DNA of 64,000 nucleotides from Streptomyces apocyni (GTDB taxonomy: Bacteria > Actinomycetota > Actinomycetes > Streptomycetales > Streptomycetaceae): contig NZ_WHOM01000061.1 in assembly GCF_009739465.1 (NCBI RefSeq), positions 1 to 64,000 on the forward strand, read 5' to 3'. This document shows, one piece after another, positions 24,800-32,358 of the stretch. The position numbers were made by a program, and so were the translations under genes. The notes beneath the pieces are model-generated. The model was given only the letters and a program-made list of their open reading frames with translations. It was not told the origin of the DNA and searched no databases. Position 1 is the first letter of the stretch; every line of letters begins with the position of its first letter.

Positions 24800-26098
24800 T
24801 TACGGGCCGGGCCGGTCACCGCGCCTGTTTTGCGCGTCCTGGCCCCGGTGCGACGACGGGGGCGGCTGCGACGGCGGAGGAGGAGGCGGGGGCGACGGGG
24901 GCTCCCCTTCGGCCGGGCCCTCGGGCCGCGGCGGATCGCTCTTGCGTTTGGTGGGTGTACGGAGTCGGCCGGTGACGTCGTCCGGGGGAAGGAACTGCGC
25001 CCAGCGCTCGGGGAACTCCGACGGCATACCCGGGTCGTCCAGATCGTCGTCGCCGTCGGGGTCGTCGGGGTCGTCGGGGTCGTGGCCTTCGGCGCGGGCG
25101 GCGGCGGCCTTGGCGACCATCTCAGCGGCCGCGGCCTCCCGGGCGCGTTCGTTGGCGGCGCGGGCCGCGGCCGTGGCGATGGAGGGCCACACCCGGTCCA
25201 CGGCGGCGTTCACGGCCGCCCCCACCAGGACCGCGAAGGCGGAGACGCCCACCCACAGCAGCACGGCCACGGGCGCGGCCAACGAGCCGTAGATGGAGGG
25301 CCCGCCCGGCGTGTCGATCGTGCGGGTCAGGTACATCCGCAGCAGGAAGCTGCCCAGCACCCACAGTCCGAGCGCCACCAGCGCCCCCGGAATGTCCTCG
25401 ACCCAGCGTGAGCGCACCGGCACCGAGACGTGGTACAGCGTCGTCAGGAAGGCGATCCCCAGCACGATGACGACCGGCCAGTACAGGATCTGAACCAGGT
25501 TCTCGCTCCAGGGCAGGACGTCGAGTACCCGGTCGGGACCGGCCACCAGCAGCGGCAGGGCGACCGAACCGATCAGCAGCGCCATCACGAAGAGCAGGAA
25601 CGCGAGAAGCCGGGTCTTGACGATGCCGCGCACCCCGTCGAGTCCGTACATCACGGTGATCGTGTCGACGAATACCGTCACCGCGCGCGAACCCGACCAC
25701 ACCGCCAGCAGGAAGCCGATCGAGATCACATTGGGTTTCGCGCCCTTGATCACATCGTCGAGGATGGGCTGCGCGATGTCCTGAACACCCTTTTCGGACA
25801 GGATCGTGCCCGCCGCGTCCAGGATGTTCGTCTCGACCGATTCGATCGTTTCGACGCCCACCCAGGCGTCGACGTAGCCGAGCAGCCCGACCAGGCTCAG
25901 CAGCAGCGGCGGCACGGACAGCAGCGTGAAGAACGCCGCTTCGGCCGCGAGACCCAGGATGCGGTACTCGATACAGGAGTTGACGGTGTCCTTCAGGAGC
26001 AGCCAGGCGGTCCTGCGTTTCGACACGTTCCGGTAGAGACGTCGCGCCCGGTGAATCCGGCCCGGCGGCCGCTCGGGATTTTCCTTTGCCTGGTGCAC
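24800..26098 (-). CDS. YihY/BrkB family inner membrane protein
   Basis: 432 residues from GTG; the AAGGAG abuts this start codon directly, so the true start may differ. Six hydrophobic segments between about 40 and 300 fit the YihY/virulence factor BrkB family, with the signature AAEAAFFTLLSVPPLLLSLVG, and then LAVWSGSRAVTVFVDTI. The C-terminal 110 residues are a cytoplasmic charged tail with a 9-bp repeat-encoded DPDDPDDPDGDD and a Pro/Ser-rich end (PPSPPPPPPPSQPPP). The family function is unsettled; it is not an RNase BN. Its promoter region contains a conspicuous 12-bp hairpin. Confidence 0.9.
   Translation of the reverse strand: MHQAKENPERPPGRIHRARRLYRNVSKRRTAWLLLKDTVNSCIEYRILGLAAEAAFFTLLSVPPLLLSLVGLLGYVDAWVGVETIESVETNILDAAGTILSEKGVQDIAQPILDDVIKGAKPNVISIGFLLAVWSGSRAVTVFVDTITVMYGLDGVRGIVKTRLLAFLLFVMALLIGSVALPLLVAGPDRVLDVLPWSENLVQILYWPVVIVLGIAFLTTLYHVSVPVRSRWVEDIPGALVALGLWVLGSFLLRMYLTRTIDTPGGPSIYGSLAAPVAVLLWVGVSAFAVLVGAAVNAAVDRVWPSIATAAARAANERAREAAAAEMVAKAAAARAEGHDPDDPDDPDGDDDLDDPGMPSEFPERWAQFLPPDDVTGRLRTPTKRKSDPPRPEGPAEGEPPSPPPPPPPSQPPPSSHRGQDAQNRRGDRPGP
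25055..25081. repeat. 9-bp coding microsatellite in the yihY-like gene
   Basis: Three perfect copies of GTCGGGGTC, encoding Asp-Asp-Pro repeats in the acidic C-terminal tail of the YihY-family protein. Confidence 0.8.
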
Positions 26099-26148
26099 CT
26101 CCTTACCGTAGCGGCACGTCAGAGGGAGGCGGTCCCACCCATGCGGCG

Positions 26149-26180
26149 AGGGTGATGCCGCGCCGACACGGCATCACCCT
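26149..26180. promoter_or_regulatory. Perfect 12-bp hairpin in a divergent promoter region
   Basis: AGGGTGATGCCG (26149-26160) pairs perfectly with CGGCATCACCCT (26169-26180) around an 8-nt loop. It lies between two divergent genes (yihY-like start at 26098, GAF regulator start at 26375), where a terminator is not expected. It could be a leader structure, an operator, or the terminator of an unseen small transcript. Confidence 0.6.
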
Positions 26181-26253
26181 GGCTCACGAGCCCCGGAAGA
26201 CGGGAGCGTGAACGCCACGGAAGCGGCGTCGCTCTCAGTTTCGGGCACCCGCT

Positions 26254-26304
26254 CGGATGTTCGCCAGGGTTGCGGAAGGTTGCATCGTCCCTGTCCGAAC
26301 ATCC
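26254..26304. promoter_or_regulatory. Separated inverted repeat upstream of the GAF regulator
   Basis: CGGATGTTCG (26254-26263) and CGAACATCC (26296-26304) are inverted repeats with 9 matching positions, about 32 nt apart and centred about 95 nt upstream of the GTG at 26375. They could be paired operator half-sites for looping or autoregulation. Confidence 0.45.
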
Positions 26305-26374
26305 CCTCACCCGGTGGCCGGGGCGCGACGATGGACACAGCCCACGGGGCGAAGCACGTTGCGGGGAGGCGCTG

Positions 26375-27655
26375 GTGACACACTCGACCATCGATCTCGG
26401 GAGGATCGCGGCCACGGATTCCGGCCGGGCCGCCCGGCTGCTCCAGGGTGTGTACGCCGCCGCGCTCTCCGGTCAGCGGCCGTCCGTCGGCCCACGGCCG
26501 GTCATCGGCCAGTCCTGGGAGCGGATGCTGAGCCGCGGAGTCGACCCCGACCACGATCACCGGAACCGGCTGCTCACCCGCGAGGACATCGAGCGGCGCC
26601 GCCACGACTCCCCGTTGCACGGCGTCCTGCCGGTGCTGCGCGAGAGTCTGCTGTCGATCGCGGACGCCGCGCGGCACATCATGGTCGTCGCGGATGCCGA
26701 CGGCCGGGTGCTGTGGCGTGAGGGCAGCGCCGCGGTACTGCGCCGGGCCGACGTACACGGCTTCGAACTCGGCGCCGACTGGAGCGAGTCCACGGTCGGC
26801 ACCAATGGCATCGGCACGGCGCTGGTGGTCCGGGGGCCGGTCCAGGTGTTCTCGGCGGAGCATTTCGTACGCACCCACCACGACTGGACCTGCACCGGGG
26901 CCCCGCTCACCGATCCGCGTGACGGACGACTGATCGGCGTCCTCAACCTCAGCGGCCCGCTCGAGAGCCTGCATCCGGCGACCCTCGCGTTGGTGAGTAC
27001 GGCGGCCAAGCTGGCCGAGGCCGAGCTGCGCACCCGGCATCTGGCCGACCTGGACCGGCTGCGCACGGTGGCGGCGCCGCTGCTCGCCCGGGTCGGCGGC
27101 CGCGCCCTCGCCGTTGATCCGAGCGGCTGGACCGCCGCGGTCACCGGGATGCCCCCGGTCGACCGGCTGCCCCTGCCCAAGGCGTTCGGCCCGGGGCGGG
27201 CCTGGCTGCCGTCGCTGGGCGCGTGCGCGGTCGAGCCGCTGCCCGGTGGCTGGCTGGTGCGGCCCGACGGCGAACCGACCGGCCAGGGCCCCGCCACGCG
27301 GGTCGTACTTGACCTGTCCAGCCCGCGCCACTACGCGGTGACCGTGTCCGGGTACGCCGGGGACTGGACCCACGAGCTGAGCCCCCGCCACGCCGAACTG
27401 CTCTACCTGCTGGCCGCGCACCCCGCGGGCAGCACCGCGGCCCAGCTCGCCGACGCCGTGTTCGCCGACCCGGGCCGCCGCGTGACCGTGCGTGCGGAGC
27501 TCTCCCGGATACGGCGCTACCTGGCGGGTCTGCTCGACCACCGCCCGTACCGCTTCCGCGAGAACGCCACGGTCGAGATGCGCTGGCCCGAGCAGCGGAC
27601 GGACCTGCTGCCGCACTCGACGGCCCCGGCGGTGACCCGAGCGCGCCTCGGATAG
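26375..27655 (+). CDS. GAF-domain transcriptional regulator (AcoR-like sensor without an AAA+ domain)
   Basis: 426 residues from GTG with GGGAGG 5 nt upstream. The N-terminal part matches the sensory region of acetoin-type activators: VIGQSWERMLSRGVDPDH, then a GAF domain at about 90-230 with GADWSESTVGTNGIGTAL. Instead of a sigma-54 AAA+ domain, the C-terminus has a short winged-helix domain, about 330-405, with LSPRHAELLYLLAAHPAG and RAELSRIRRYLAGLL. This architecture is common in Streptomyces near alcohol and aldehyde dehydrogenases. The target genes are not in this window. Upstream inverted repeats may be its own operator. Confidence 0.87.
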   Translation: MTHSTIDLGRIAATDSGRAARLLQGVYAAALSGQRPSVGPRPVIGQSWERMLSRGVDPDHDHRNRLLTREDIERRRHDSPLHGVLPVLRESLLSIADAARHIMVVADADGRVLWREGSAAVLRRADVHGFELGADWSESTVGTNGIGTALVVRGPVQVFSAEHFVRTHHDWTCTGAPLTDPRDGRLIGVLNLSGPLESLHPATLALVSTAAKLAEAELRTRHLADLDRLRTVAAPLLARVGGRALAVDPSGWTAAVTGMPPVDRLPLPKAFGPGRAWLPSLGACAVEPLPGGWLVRPDGEPTGQGPATRVVLDLSSPRHYAVTVSGYAGDWTHELSPRHAELLYLLAAHPAGSTAAQLADAVFADPGRRVTVRAELSRIRRYLAGLLDHRPYRFRENATVEMRWPEQRTDLLPHSTAPAVTRARLG

Positions 27656-27673
27656 GGGGCGTCTAAAGGTCCT

Positions 27674-27697
27674 GGCTGGCCTGGTCGTCCGCCAGCC
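27674..27697. terminator. Possible shared terminator of convergent genes
   Basis: GGCTGGC (27674-27680) pairs with GCCAGCC (27691-27697) around a 10-nt loop, between the stop of the GAF regulator and the stop of the CbiX-type gene. A modest stem, with no T tract. Confidence 0.4.
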
Positions 27698-27711
27698 GGG
27701 CCCCGGATCCG

Positions 27712-28548
27712 TCAGGCGCCCAGTGTGGCCAGGGCCGGGATCGTCGCCTCGTCGTAGCGGGTCAGGAGGAGGCGGGCCAGCTCGGGGGCTGGGCCCAGGA
27801 CGTCGGCCAGGACGTCGGCGCCGCCGGTCCGGGCGCCGCGTGCGATGCGGTCCGGGAGAAAGCCGGGTGCGATGACGTACGGGGCGACCGCGACCCGGCG
27901 CACGCCCGCGGCGCGCAGCTGCGCCACCGCGTCTTCGGTGCGGGGCAGGGATGCGGAGGCGAACGCAGGCCGCACGGCACACCAACCGGTGCGCCGCCAC
28001 TCCCGCGCGATTTCAGCGATCACTGCGATCGCCTCCGGGTCTGTGGAGCCCGCCGAGGCCAGGACGACCCCGGTCGAGCTCTTGTCGCCTGGCCGGAGCC
28101 CGGCGTCGTACAGCCGTCGCTCCAGCGCGTCCTGGAGTAGCGGCGAGGGGCCGAGCACCTCGGCCTGCCGTACGGACAGCCGCGGCAGCCGGGCGGTGGC
28201 GTCGTGCAGGACGGCCGGGATGTCGGCCTTGGCGTGGAAGGCGCGGGTCAGCAGCAGCGGCAGGGCGACCACGTCGCGTACGCCGTCGGCGTCGAGCCGC
28301 CGCAGCACTTGCGGCACGGTCGGCGCGTTGAAGTCCAGGAAACCGGTCTCCACACGCAGCCCGGGCCGCTGCGCCCGCACCCGCCGCACCAGGGCGCGCA
28401 CGGTCGCGGCGTGCCGCGGGTCGCGGCTGCCGTGAGCGACCACGAGCAGCACGGGCCGCGCACCCCGTGCACCCCGTGCACCCCGTGCACCCCGTGCACC
28501 CCGCACACCCTGTACGCCTCGCGTCCCCCGCGTCGAATCGCGCGTCAC
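27712..28548 (-). CDS. Sirohydrochlorin chelatase (CbiX/SirB type)
   Basis: 278 residues from GTG at 28548 with GGGAGGA 6 nt upstream. Two CbiX-like repeats are present, each opening with a histidine-bearing strand (LLVVAHGSRDPRH near the N-terminus, VVLASAGSTDP in the second). The first carries the metal-binding histidine motif HGSRD. The residues before it form a (Gly-Ala-Arg)n tract from a 9-bp microsatellite. It is the last gene of the sulfate-assimilation operon, 63 nt after cysN. It probably inserts Fe(II) into sirohydrochlorin to make siroheme for the sulfite reductase SirA; cobalt insertion for cobalamin is an alternative. Confidence 0.87.
   Translation of the reverse strand: MTRDSTRGTRGVQGVRGARGARGARGARGARPVLLVVAHGSRDPRHAATVRALVRRVRAQRPGLRVETGFLDFNAPTVPQVLRRLDADGVRDVVALPLLLTRAFHAKADIPAVLHDATARLPRLSVRQAEVLGPSPLLQDALERRLYDAGLRPGDKSSTGVVLASAGSTDPEAIAVIAEIAREWRRTGWCAVRPAFASASLPRTEDAVAQLRAAGVRRVAVAPYVIAPGFLPDRIARGARTGGADVLADVLGPAPELARLLLTRYDEATIPALATLGA
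28460..28504. repeat. 9-bp coding microsatellite in the CbiX-type gene
   Basis: Five copies of GCACCCCGT (28460-28504), the last with one change, encode the Gly-Ala-Arg repeats near the N-terminus. Such tracts change in copy number by slippage in frame. Confidence 0.9.
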
Positions 28549-28611
28549 GGGTTCCTCCCGTTCCTTTCCGTGCCGTGCCGTGCCGTGCCAGGTTCTGACC
28601 ACCAGGGGTGG

Positions 28612-29964
28612 TCAGAAGTCCCAGCCGTCGTCGGCCGGTTCGGCCGTCTGCTCGGCGGGCTCGGTGGCCTGGGCGAAGGCGTCGCCCGCCATGCCCGCGG
28701 CGAGCGTCGTCCCGTCGGCCGGGTCGATCAGCAGGAACGAGCCGGTGCGCCGGGAGTCGGCGTAGTTGTCGATGGCCAGTGGCTCGGCGGTACGGACCAC
28801 GACCCGGCCGATGTCGTTGGCGACCAGCTGCCCGGGGGCCGGGTGCTGGGACAGGTCGTCCAGGGTGAGCCGGGACGGGATGTCCTTGACGATCGCCTTG
28901 ACGGTGCGGGTGGTGTGCTTGAGCAGCACCCGCTGGCCGACGGCGAGGGGGGTGTCGGCGACATGGCAGACGGTCGCGGTCAGGTCCTGGCTGGTGGCGG
29001 GGGCGTCCCCGGCCGGGACCAGCAGGTCACCGCGCGAGATGTCGATGTCGTCCTCGAGCCGGATGGTCACCGACTGCGGCGTCCACGCCACGTCGACCGG
29101 CTCGCCGAGCAGGTCGATCGCGGAGATCTTCGAGGTGCGCCCGGACGGCAGTACGGTCACCGTCTTGCCGACCCGGAAGGTACCGGCCGCGATCTGGCCC
29201 GCGTAGCCGCGGTAGTCGGGGTGCTCGGCGGTCTGCGGGCGGATCACGTACTGGACCGGGAAGCGGGCGTGGCAGGTGGCCAGGTCGTGGCTGACCGGGA
29301 CGGTCTCCAGGTGCTCCAGGACGGTGGGGCCGCCGTACCAGTCCATGTTCGCCGACGGCTCCACGACGTTGTCCCCGGCCAGCGCCGAGATCGGGATCGC
29401 GGTGATCTCCGGGACGCCGAGCGAGGCGGCGTACGTGGTGAACTCCTTGGCGATGGCGGCGAAGACGGACTCCTGGTAGTCGACCAGGTCCATCTTGTTC
29501 ACGGCCAGGACGACGTGCGGCACGCGCAGCAGCGCGGCGACCGCGGCATGCCGACGGGTCTGCTCGACCACGCCGTTGCGGGCGTCGACCAGGACCACGG
29601 CGAGCTCGGCGGTGGAGGCGCCGGTGACCATGTTCCGGGTGTACTGCACATGCCCGGGGGTGTCGGCGAGGATGAACCGGCGCCGGGCGGTGGCGAAGTA
29701 GCGGTAGGCGACATCGATGGTGATGCCCTGCTCGCGCTCGGCCCGCAGCCCGTCGGTCAGCAGCGCCAGGTCGGGCGCTTCCTGGCCGCGACTGGCCGAC
29801 ACCCGCTCGACGGCTTCCAGTTGGTCGGTGAGGACCGACTTGGAGTCGTGCAGCAGGCGGCCGACCAGGGTGGACTTGCCGTCGTCGACCGATCCGGCGG
29901 TGGCGAACCGCAGCAGCGTGGTGGCCGACAGCTGCTCGGCCAACTGGTTGGTGCTGGTGGACAT
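28612..29964 (-). CDS. cysN: Sulfate adenylyltransferase subunit 1 (GTPase)
   Basis: 450 residues. It is a translation-factor-type GTPase: G1 GSVDDGKSTLVGRLL (about 22-36), G3 DTPGHVQYTRNM and G4 NKMDLVDYQE. Two beta-barrel domains, II and III, follow. No APS-kinase domain is fused at the C-terminus, in agreement with a separate cysC. With CysD it forms ATP sulfurylase, driving adenylylation of sulfate with GTP hydrolysis. Its start codon is 1 nt from the cysD stop, so the two subunits are made together. The C-terminal tail, EPAEQTAEPADDGWDF, is acidic and probably flexible. Confidence 0.96.
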   Translation of the reverse strand: MSTSTNQLAEQLSATTLLRFATAGSVDDGKSTLVGRLLHDSKSVLTDQLEAVERVSASRGQEAPDLALLTDGLRAEREQGITIDVAYRYFATARRRFILADTPGHVQYTRNMVTGASTAELAVVLVDARNGVVEQTRRHAAVAALLRVPHVVLAVNKMDLVDYQESVFAAIAKEFTTYAASLGVPEITAIPISALAGDNVVEPSANMDWYGGPTVLEHLETVPVSHDLATCHARFPVQYVIRPQTAEHPDYRGYAGQIAAGTFRVGKTVTVLPSGRTSKISAIDLLGEPVDVAWTPQSVTIRLEDDIDISRGDLLVPAGDAPATSQDLTATVCHVADTPLAVGQRVLLKHTTRTVKAIVKDIPSRLTLDDLSQHPAPGQLVANDIGRVVVRTAEPLAIDNYADSRRTGSFLLIDPADGTTLAAGMAGDAFAQATEPAEQTAEPADDGWDF

Positions 29965-30915
29965 TTAGAAGTACCCCTCGCGCTTGCGGTCTTCCATCGC
30001 GGCCTCGGACATCTTGTCGTCGGCTCGGGTGGCGCCTCGTTCGGTGAGCCGGGACGCGGCGATCTCGGCGATGACGGCGTCCAGCGTGGTGGCGTCGGAG
30101 TCGACGGCACCGGTGCAGGACATGTCGCCGACCGTGCGGTAGCGGACCTGGCGGGTGACGACGGGCTCGCTCTCCTTGGGGCCGCCCCACTCGCCCGCGG
30201 TCAGCCACATCCCGGAGCGCTGGAAGACCTCGCGCTCGTGGGCGAAGTAGATCTCCGGCAGTTCGATGCCCTCACGGGCGATGTACTGCCATACGTCCAG
30301 CTCGGTCCAGTTGGAGAGCGGGAAGACCCGGACGTGCTCGCCGGGGGCGTGCTTGCCGTTGTAGAGCTGCCACAGTTCGGGGCGCTGGCGGCGCGGGTCC
30401 CACTGCGAGAACTCATCCCGGAGGCTGAAGACCCGCTCCTTGGCGCGGGCCTTCTCCTCGTCGCGGCGCCCGCCCCCGAAGACGGCGTCGAACTTCTCGG
30501 CCTGGATCTTCTCGGTCAGCGGCACGGTCTGCAGCGGGTTACGGGTGCCGTCGGGGCGCTCGCGCAGCTTGCCCGCATCGATGTACTCCTGCACCGAGGC
30601 GACATGCAGCCGCAGCCCGTGCCGGGCGACGGCGCGGTCGCGGTAGTCGAGCACCTCGGGGAAGTTGTGCCCGGTGTCGACGTGCAGCAGCGAGAAGGGG
30701 ACCGCCGCGGGGGCGAACGCCTTCAGCGCCAGATGCAGCATGACGATGGAGTCCTTGCCGCCGGAGAAGAGGATCACCGGCCGCTCGAACTCGCCCGCCA
30801 CCTCGCGGAAGATGTGCACCGCCTCGGACTCCAGGGCGTCCAGGTGGCTGAGCGCGTACGGGCTGTCGCCCTCAGGGTTGGGTACAGCGTCAGTGACGGT
30901 GGTCGCGGTGGTCAC
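29965..30915 (-). CDS. cysD: Sulfate adenylyltransferase subunit 2
   Basis: 316 residues from GTG at 30915. The PP-loop of the adenylyl transferases, ILFSGGKDSIVMLHLA, is at about 48-62. The following features are typical of CysD: HVDTGHNFPEVLDYRD, FDAVFGGGRRDEEKARAKER and the C-terminal RKREGYF. It catalyses transfer of AMP from ATP to sulfate to give APS. The stop codon of cysC overlaps its start by 4 nt, and its own stop is adjacent to the cysN start. Confidence 0.97.
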   Translation of the reverse strand: MTTATTVTDAVPNPEGDSPYALSHLDALESEAVHIFREVAGEFERPVILFSGGKDSIVMLHLALKAFAPAAVPFSLLHVDTGHNFPEVLDYRDRAVARHGLRLHVASVQEYIDAGKLRERPDGTRNPLQTVPLTEKIQAEKFDAVFGGGRRDEEKARAKERVFSLRDEFSQWDPRRQRPELWQLYNGKHAPGEHVRVFPLSNWTELDVWQYIAREGIELPEIYFAHEREVFQRSGMWLTAGEWGGPKESEPVVTRQVRYRTVGDMSCTGAVDSDATTLDAVIAEIAASRLTERGATRADDKMSEAAMEDRKREGYF

Positions 30916-31445
30916 GCCAGTCCCCTTTCGGTGAGCAGCGCCTGCAGCGCGGCTGCGGACTCCTGCACGGTCTGCTGGTGCGACTCGATCCGCAGATCGG
31001 GGGCCGCGGGCTCCTCATACGGGTCGTCGACCCCGGTCAGACCGGAGAGTTCTCCGGCCGCCTGTTTGGCGTACAGGCCCTTCACATCGCGCTCCGAGCA
31101 GACCTCCACCGGGGTGGCGACATGCACCTCCAGGTAGGGGGTGCCCTCGGACTGGTGGCGCCCCCGGACGGCCTCGCGGCTGTCGGCGTACGGGGCGATC
31201 ACCGGCACCAGCGCGGTGACCCCATGGGAGGCGAGCAGCTCGGCGACGAAGCCGATGCGCTGCACGTTGGTGTGCCGGTCCTCGCGGCTGAAGCCGAGGC
31301 CCGCGGAGAGGAACTCGCGGATCTCGTCGCCGTCCAGCACCTCGACCCGCTGGCCAGCCGCGCGCAGCCGGTCGGCGAGTGCGTAGGCGATGGTGGTCTT
31401 GCCGGCGCTGGGCAGGCCGGTGAGCCAGACCGTGGCTCCCGTCAT
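30912..31445 (-). CDS. cysC: Adenylylsulfate kinase
   Basis: 177 residues from the ATG at 31445, preceded by AGGAGA at 5 nt. The P-loop GLPSAGKTT is at about 9-17, then LDGDEIREFLSAGLGFSREDR, which carries the conserved APS-binding residues. It phosphorylates APS to PAPS. Its presence beside a CysH with the iron-sulfur reductase cysteine pattern leaves open whether assimilation runs through APS or PAPS. PAPS is also the sulfate donor for sulfotransferases. It overlaps cysD by 4 nt. Confidence 0.96.
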   Translation of the reverse strand: MTGATVWLTGLPSAGKTTIAYALADRLRAAGQRVEVLDGDEIREFLSAGLGFSREDRHTNVQRIGFVAELLASHGVTALVPVIAPYADSREAVRGRHQSEGTPYLEVHVATPVEVCSERDVKGLYAKQAAGELSGLTGVDDPYEEPAAPDLRIESHQQTVQESAAALQALLTERGLA

Positions 31446-31465
31446 GTGCTTCTCCTGAAAGTTCG

Positions 31466-32176
31466 TCACCCGTGCAGCCCGCATTCCGTCTTGGAGCGGC
31501 CTGCCCAGCGTCCGGCCCGTGCGTCCTCGCCCGGGGCGACCCTGCGGGTGCAGGGCGCGCAGCCGATGGAGGGGTACCCGTCCTCGAGGAGCGGGTTGGT
31601 GAGGATGCCGTGCTCGGCGATGTACGCGTCCACGTCGTCCTGGGTCCAGCGGGCGATCGGCGAGATCTTGACCTTCTGCCGCTTCTCGTCCCAGCCGACG
31701 ACCGGGGTGTTCGCCCGGGTCGGGGACTCGTCCCTGCGGAGCCCGGTCGCCCAGGCGTCGTAGCTGGCCAGGCCCTGTTCCAGGGGCTTGACCTTGCGCA
31801 GGGCGCAGCACAGGTCGGGGTCGCGGTCGTGCAGCTTCGGGCCGTGCTCGGCGTCCTGCTCGGCGACGGTCTGTACGGGCGTCAGGGTGATGAGGTTGAC
31901 GTCCATGACGGCCCCGACCGCGTCCGCGGTGCCGAGGGTCTCGGGGAAGTGGTAGCCGGTGTCGAGGAAGACGACGTCCACGCCGGGCAGTGCGCGCGAG
32001 GCGAGGTGGGCGACCACCGCGTCCTCCATCGAGGAGGTGACACAGAAGGTCTTGCCGAAGGTCTCCGCCGCCCAGCCAAGGATGTCCAGCGGGGACGCGT
32101 CCTCCAGTTCACGCCCGGCGCGCTCGGCGAGCTCCTTGAGCTCCGCTGCCGTACGTCGGCCCTGAACGATCGTCAT
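31466..32176 (-). CDS. cysH: Phosphoadenylyl-sulfate/adenylyl-sulfate reductase
   Basis: 236 residues from the ATG at 32176, overlapping the stop of the zinc-ribbon gene (ATGA). It has the PP-loop-like PAPS reductase fold. Two cysteine pairs, DLCCALRKVKPL and IGCAPCTRRV, are the pattern of the [4Fe-4S]-containing reductase class. The catalytic cysteine is in the C-terminal motif KTECGLHG. The enzyme reduces activated sulfate to sulfite with thioredoxin as electron source. The cluster ligands suggest APS can be used directly, even though cysC lies 20 nt downstream. Confidence 0.95.
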   Translation of the reverse strand: MTIVQGRRTAAELKELAERAGRELEDASPLDILGWAAETFGKTFCVTSSMEDAVVAHLASRALPGVDVVFLDTGYHFPETLGTADAVGAVMDVNLITLTPVQTVAEQDAEHGPKLHDRDPDLCCALRKVKPLEQGLASYDAWATGLRRDESPTRANTPVVGWDEKRQKVKISPIARWTQDDVDAYIAEHGILTNPLLEDGYPSIGCAPCTRRVAPGEDARAGRWAGRSKTECGLHG

Positions 32177-32358
32177 ATCTCTTCCCCTCCATCGGAGTTG
32201 GGGTCGCGCCGCACTCCACGGGTCAGCAGCCCGAGGAACTTCAGCTGGAAGGCGCGGTTGCAGGCGGCGCACTCCCAGGCGCCGTGCCCGGTCTCGTTGG
32301 GGCGCAGGTCCTCGTCGCCGCAGTAGGGGCAGTAGAAGGGGGCGGCTCGCTCGCTCAT
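32173..32358 (-). CDS. 61-residue zinc-ribbon protein of the sulfite reductase operon
   Basis: 61 residues between sirA and cysH, overlapping both by 4 nt (ATGA on each side), so its synthesis is tied to theirs. Two CxxC knuckles, FYCPYCGDEDLRP and WECAACNRAF, form a small zinc ribbon. The tail is KFLGLLTRGVRRDPNSDG. I recall comparable short proteins in this position in other actinomycetes, but no function. A role as an electron-transfer or assembly partner of the reductases is speculation based only on the fixed position. Confidence 0.85.
   Translation of the reverse strand: MSERAAPFYCPYCGDEDLRPNETGHGAWECAACNRAFQLKFLGLLTRGVRRDPNSDGGEEI

Noticed and set aside
28460..28504. Short direct repeats as a CRISPR array
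   Set aside because: Units are 9 bp, contiguous and in frame within a gene, with no spacers.
28204..31137. 977-codon open frame on the plus strand opposite cysN, cysD and the CbiX-type gene
   Set aside because: It is a mirror of GC-rich codon usage; its translation is a low-complexity Gly/Val/Arg/Asp sequence with no domain, and the opposite strand holds well-known enzymes.
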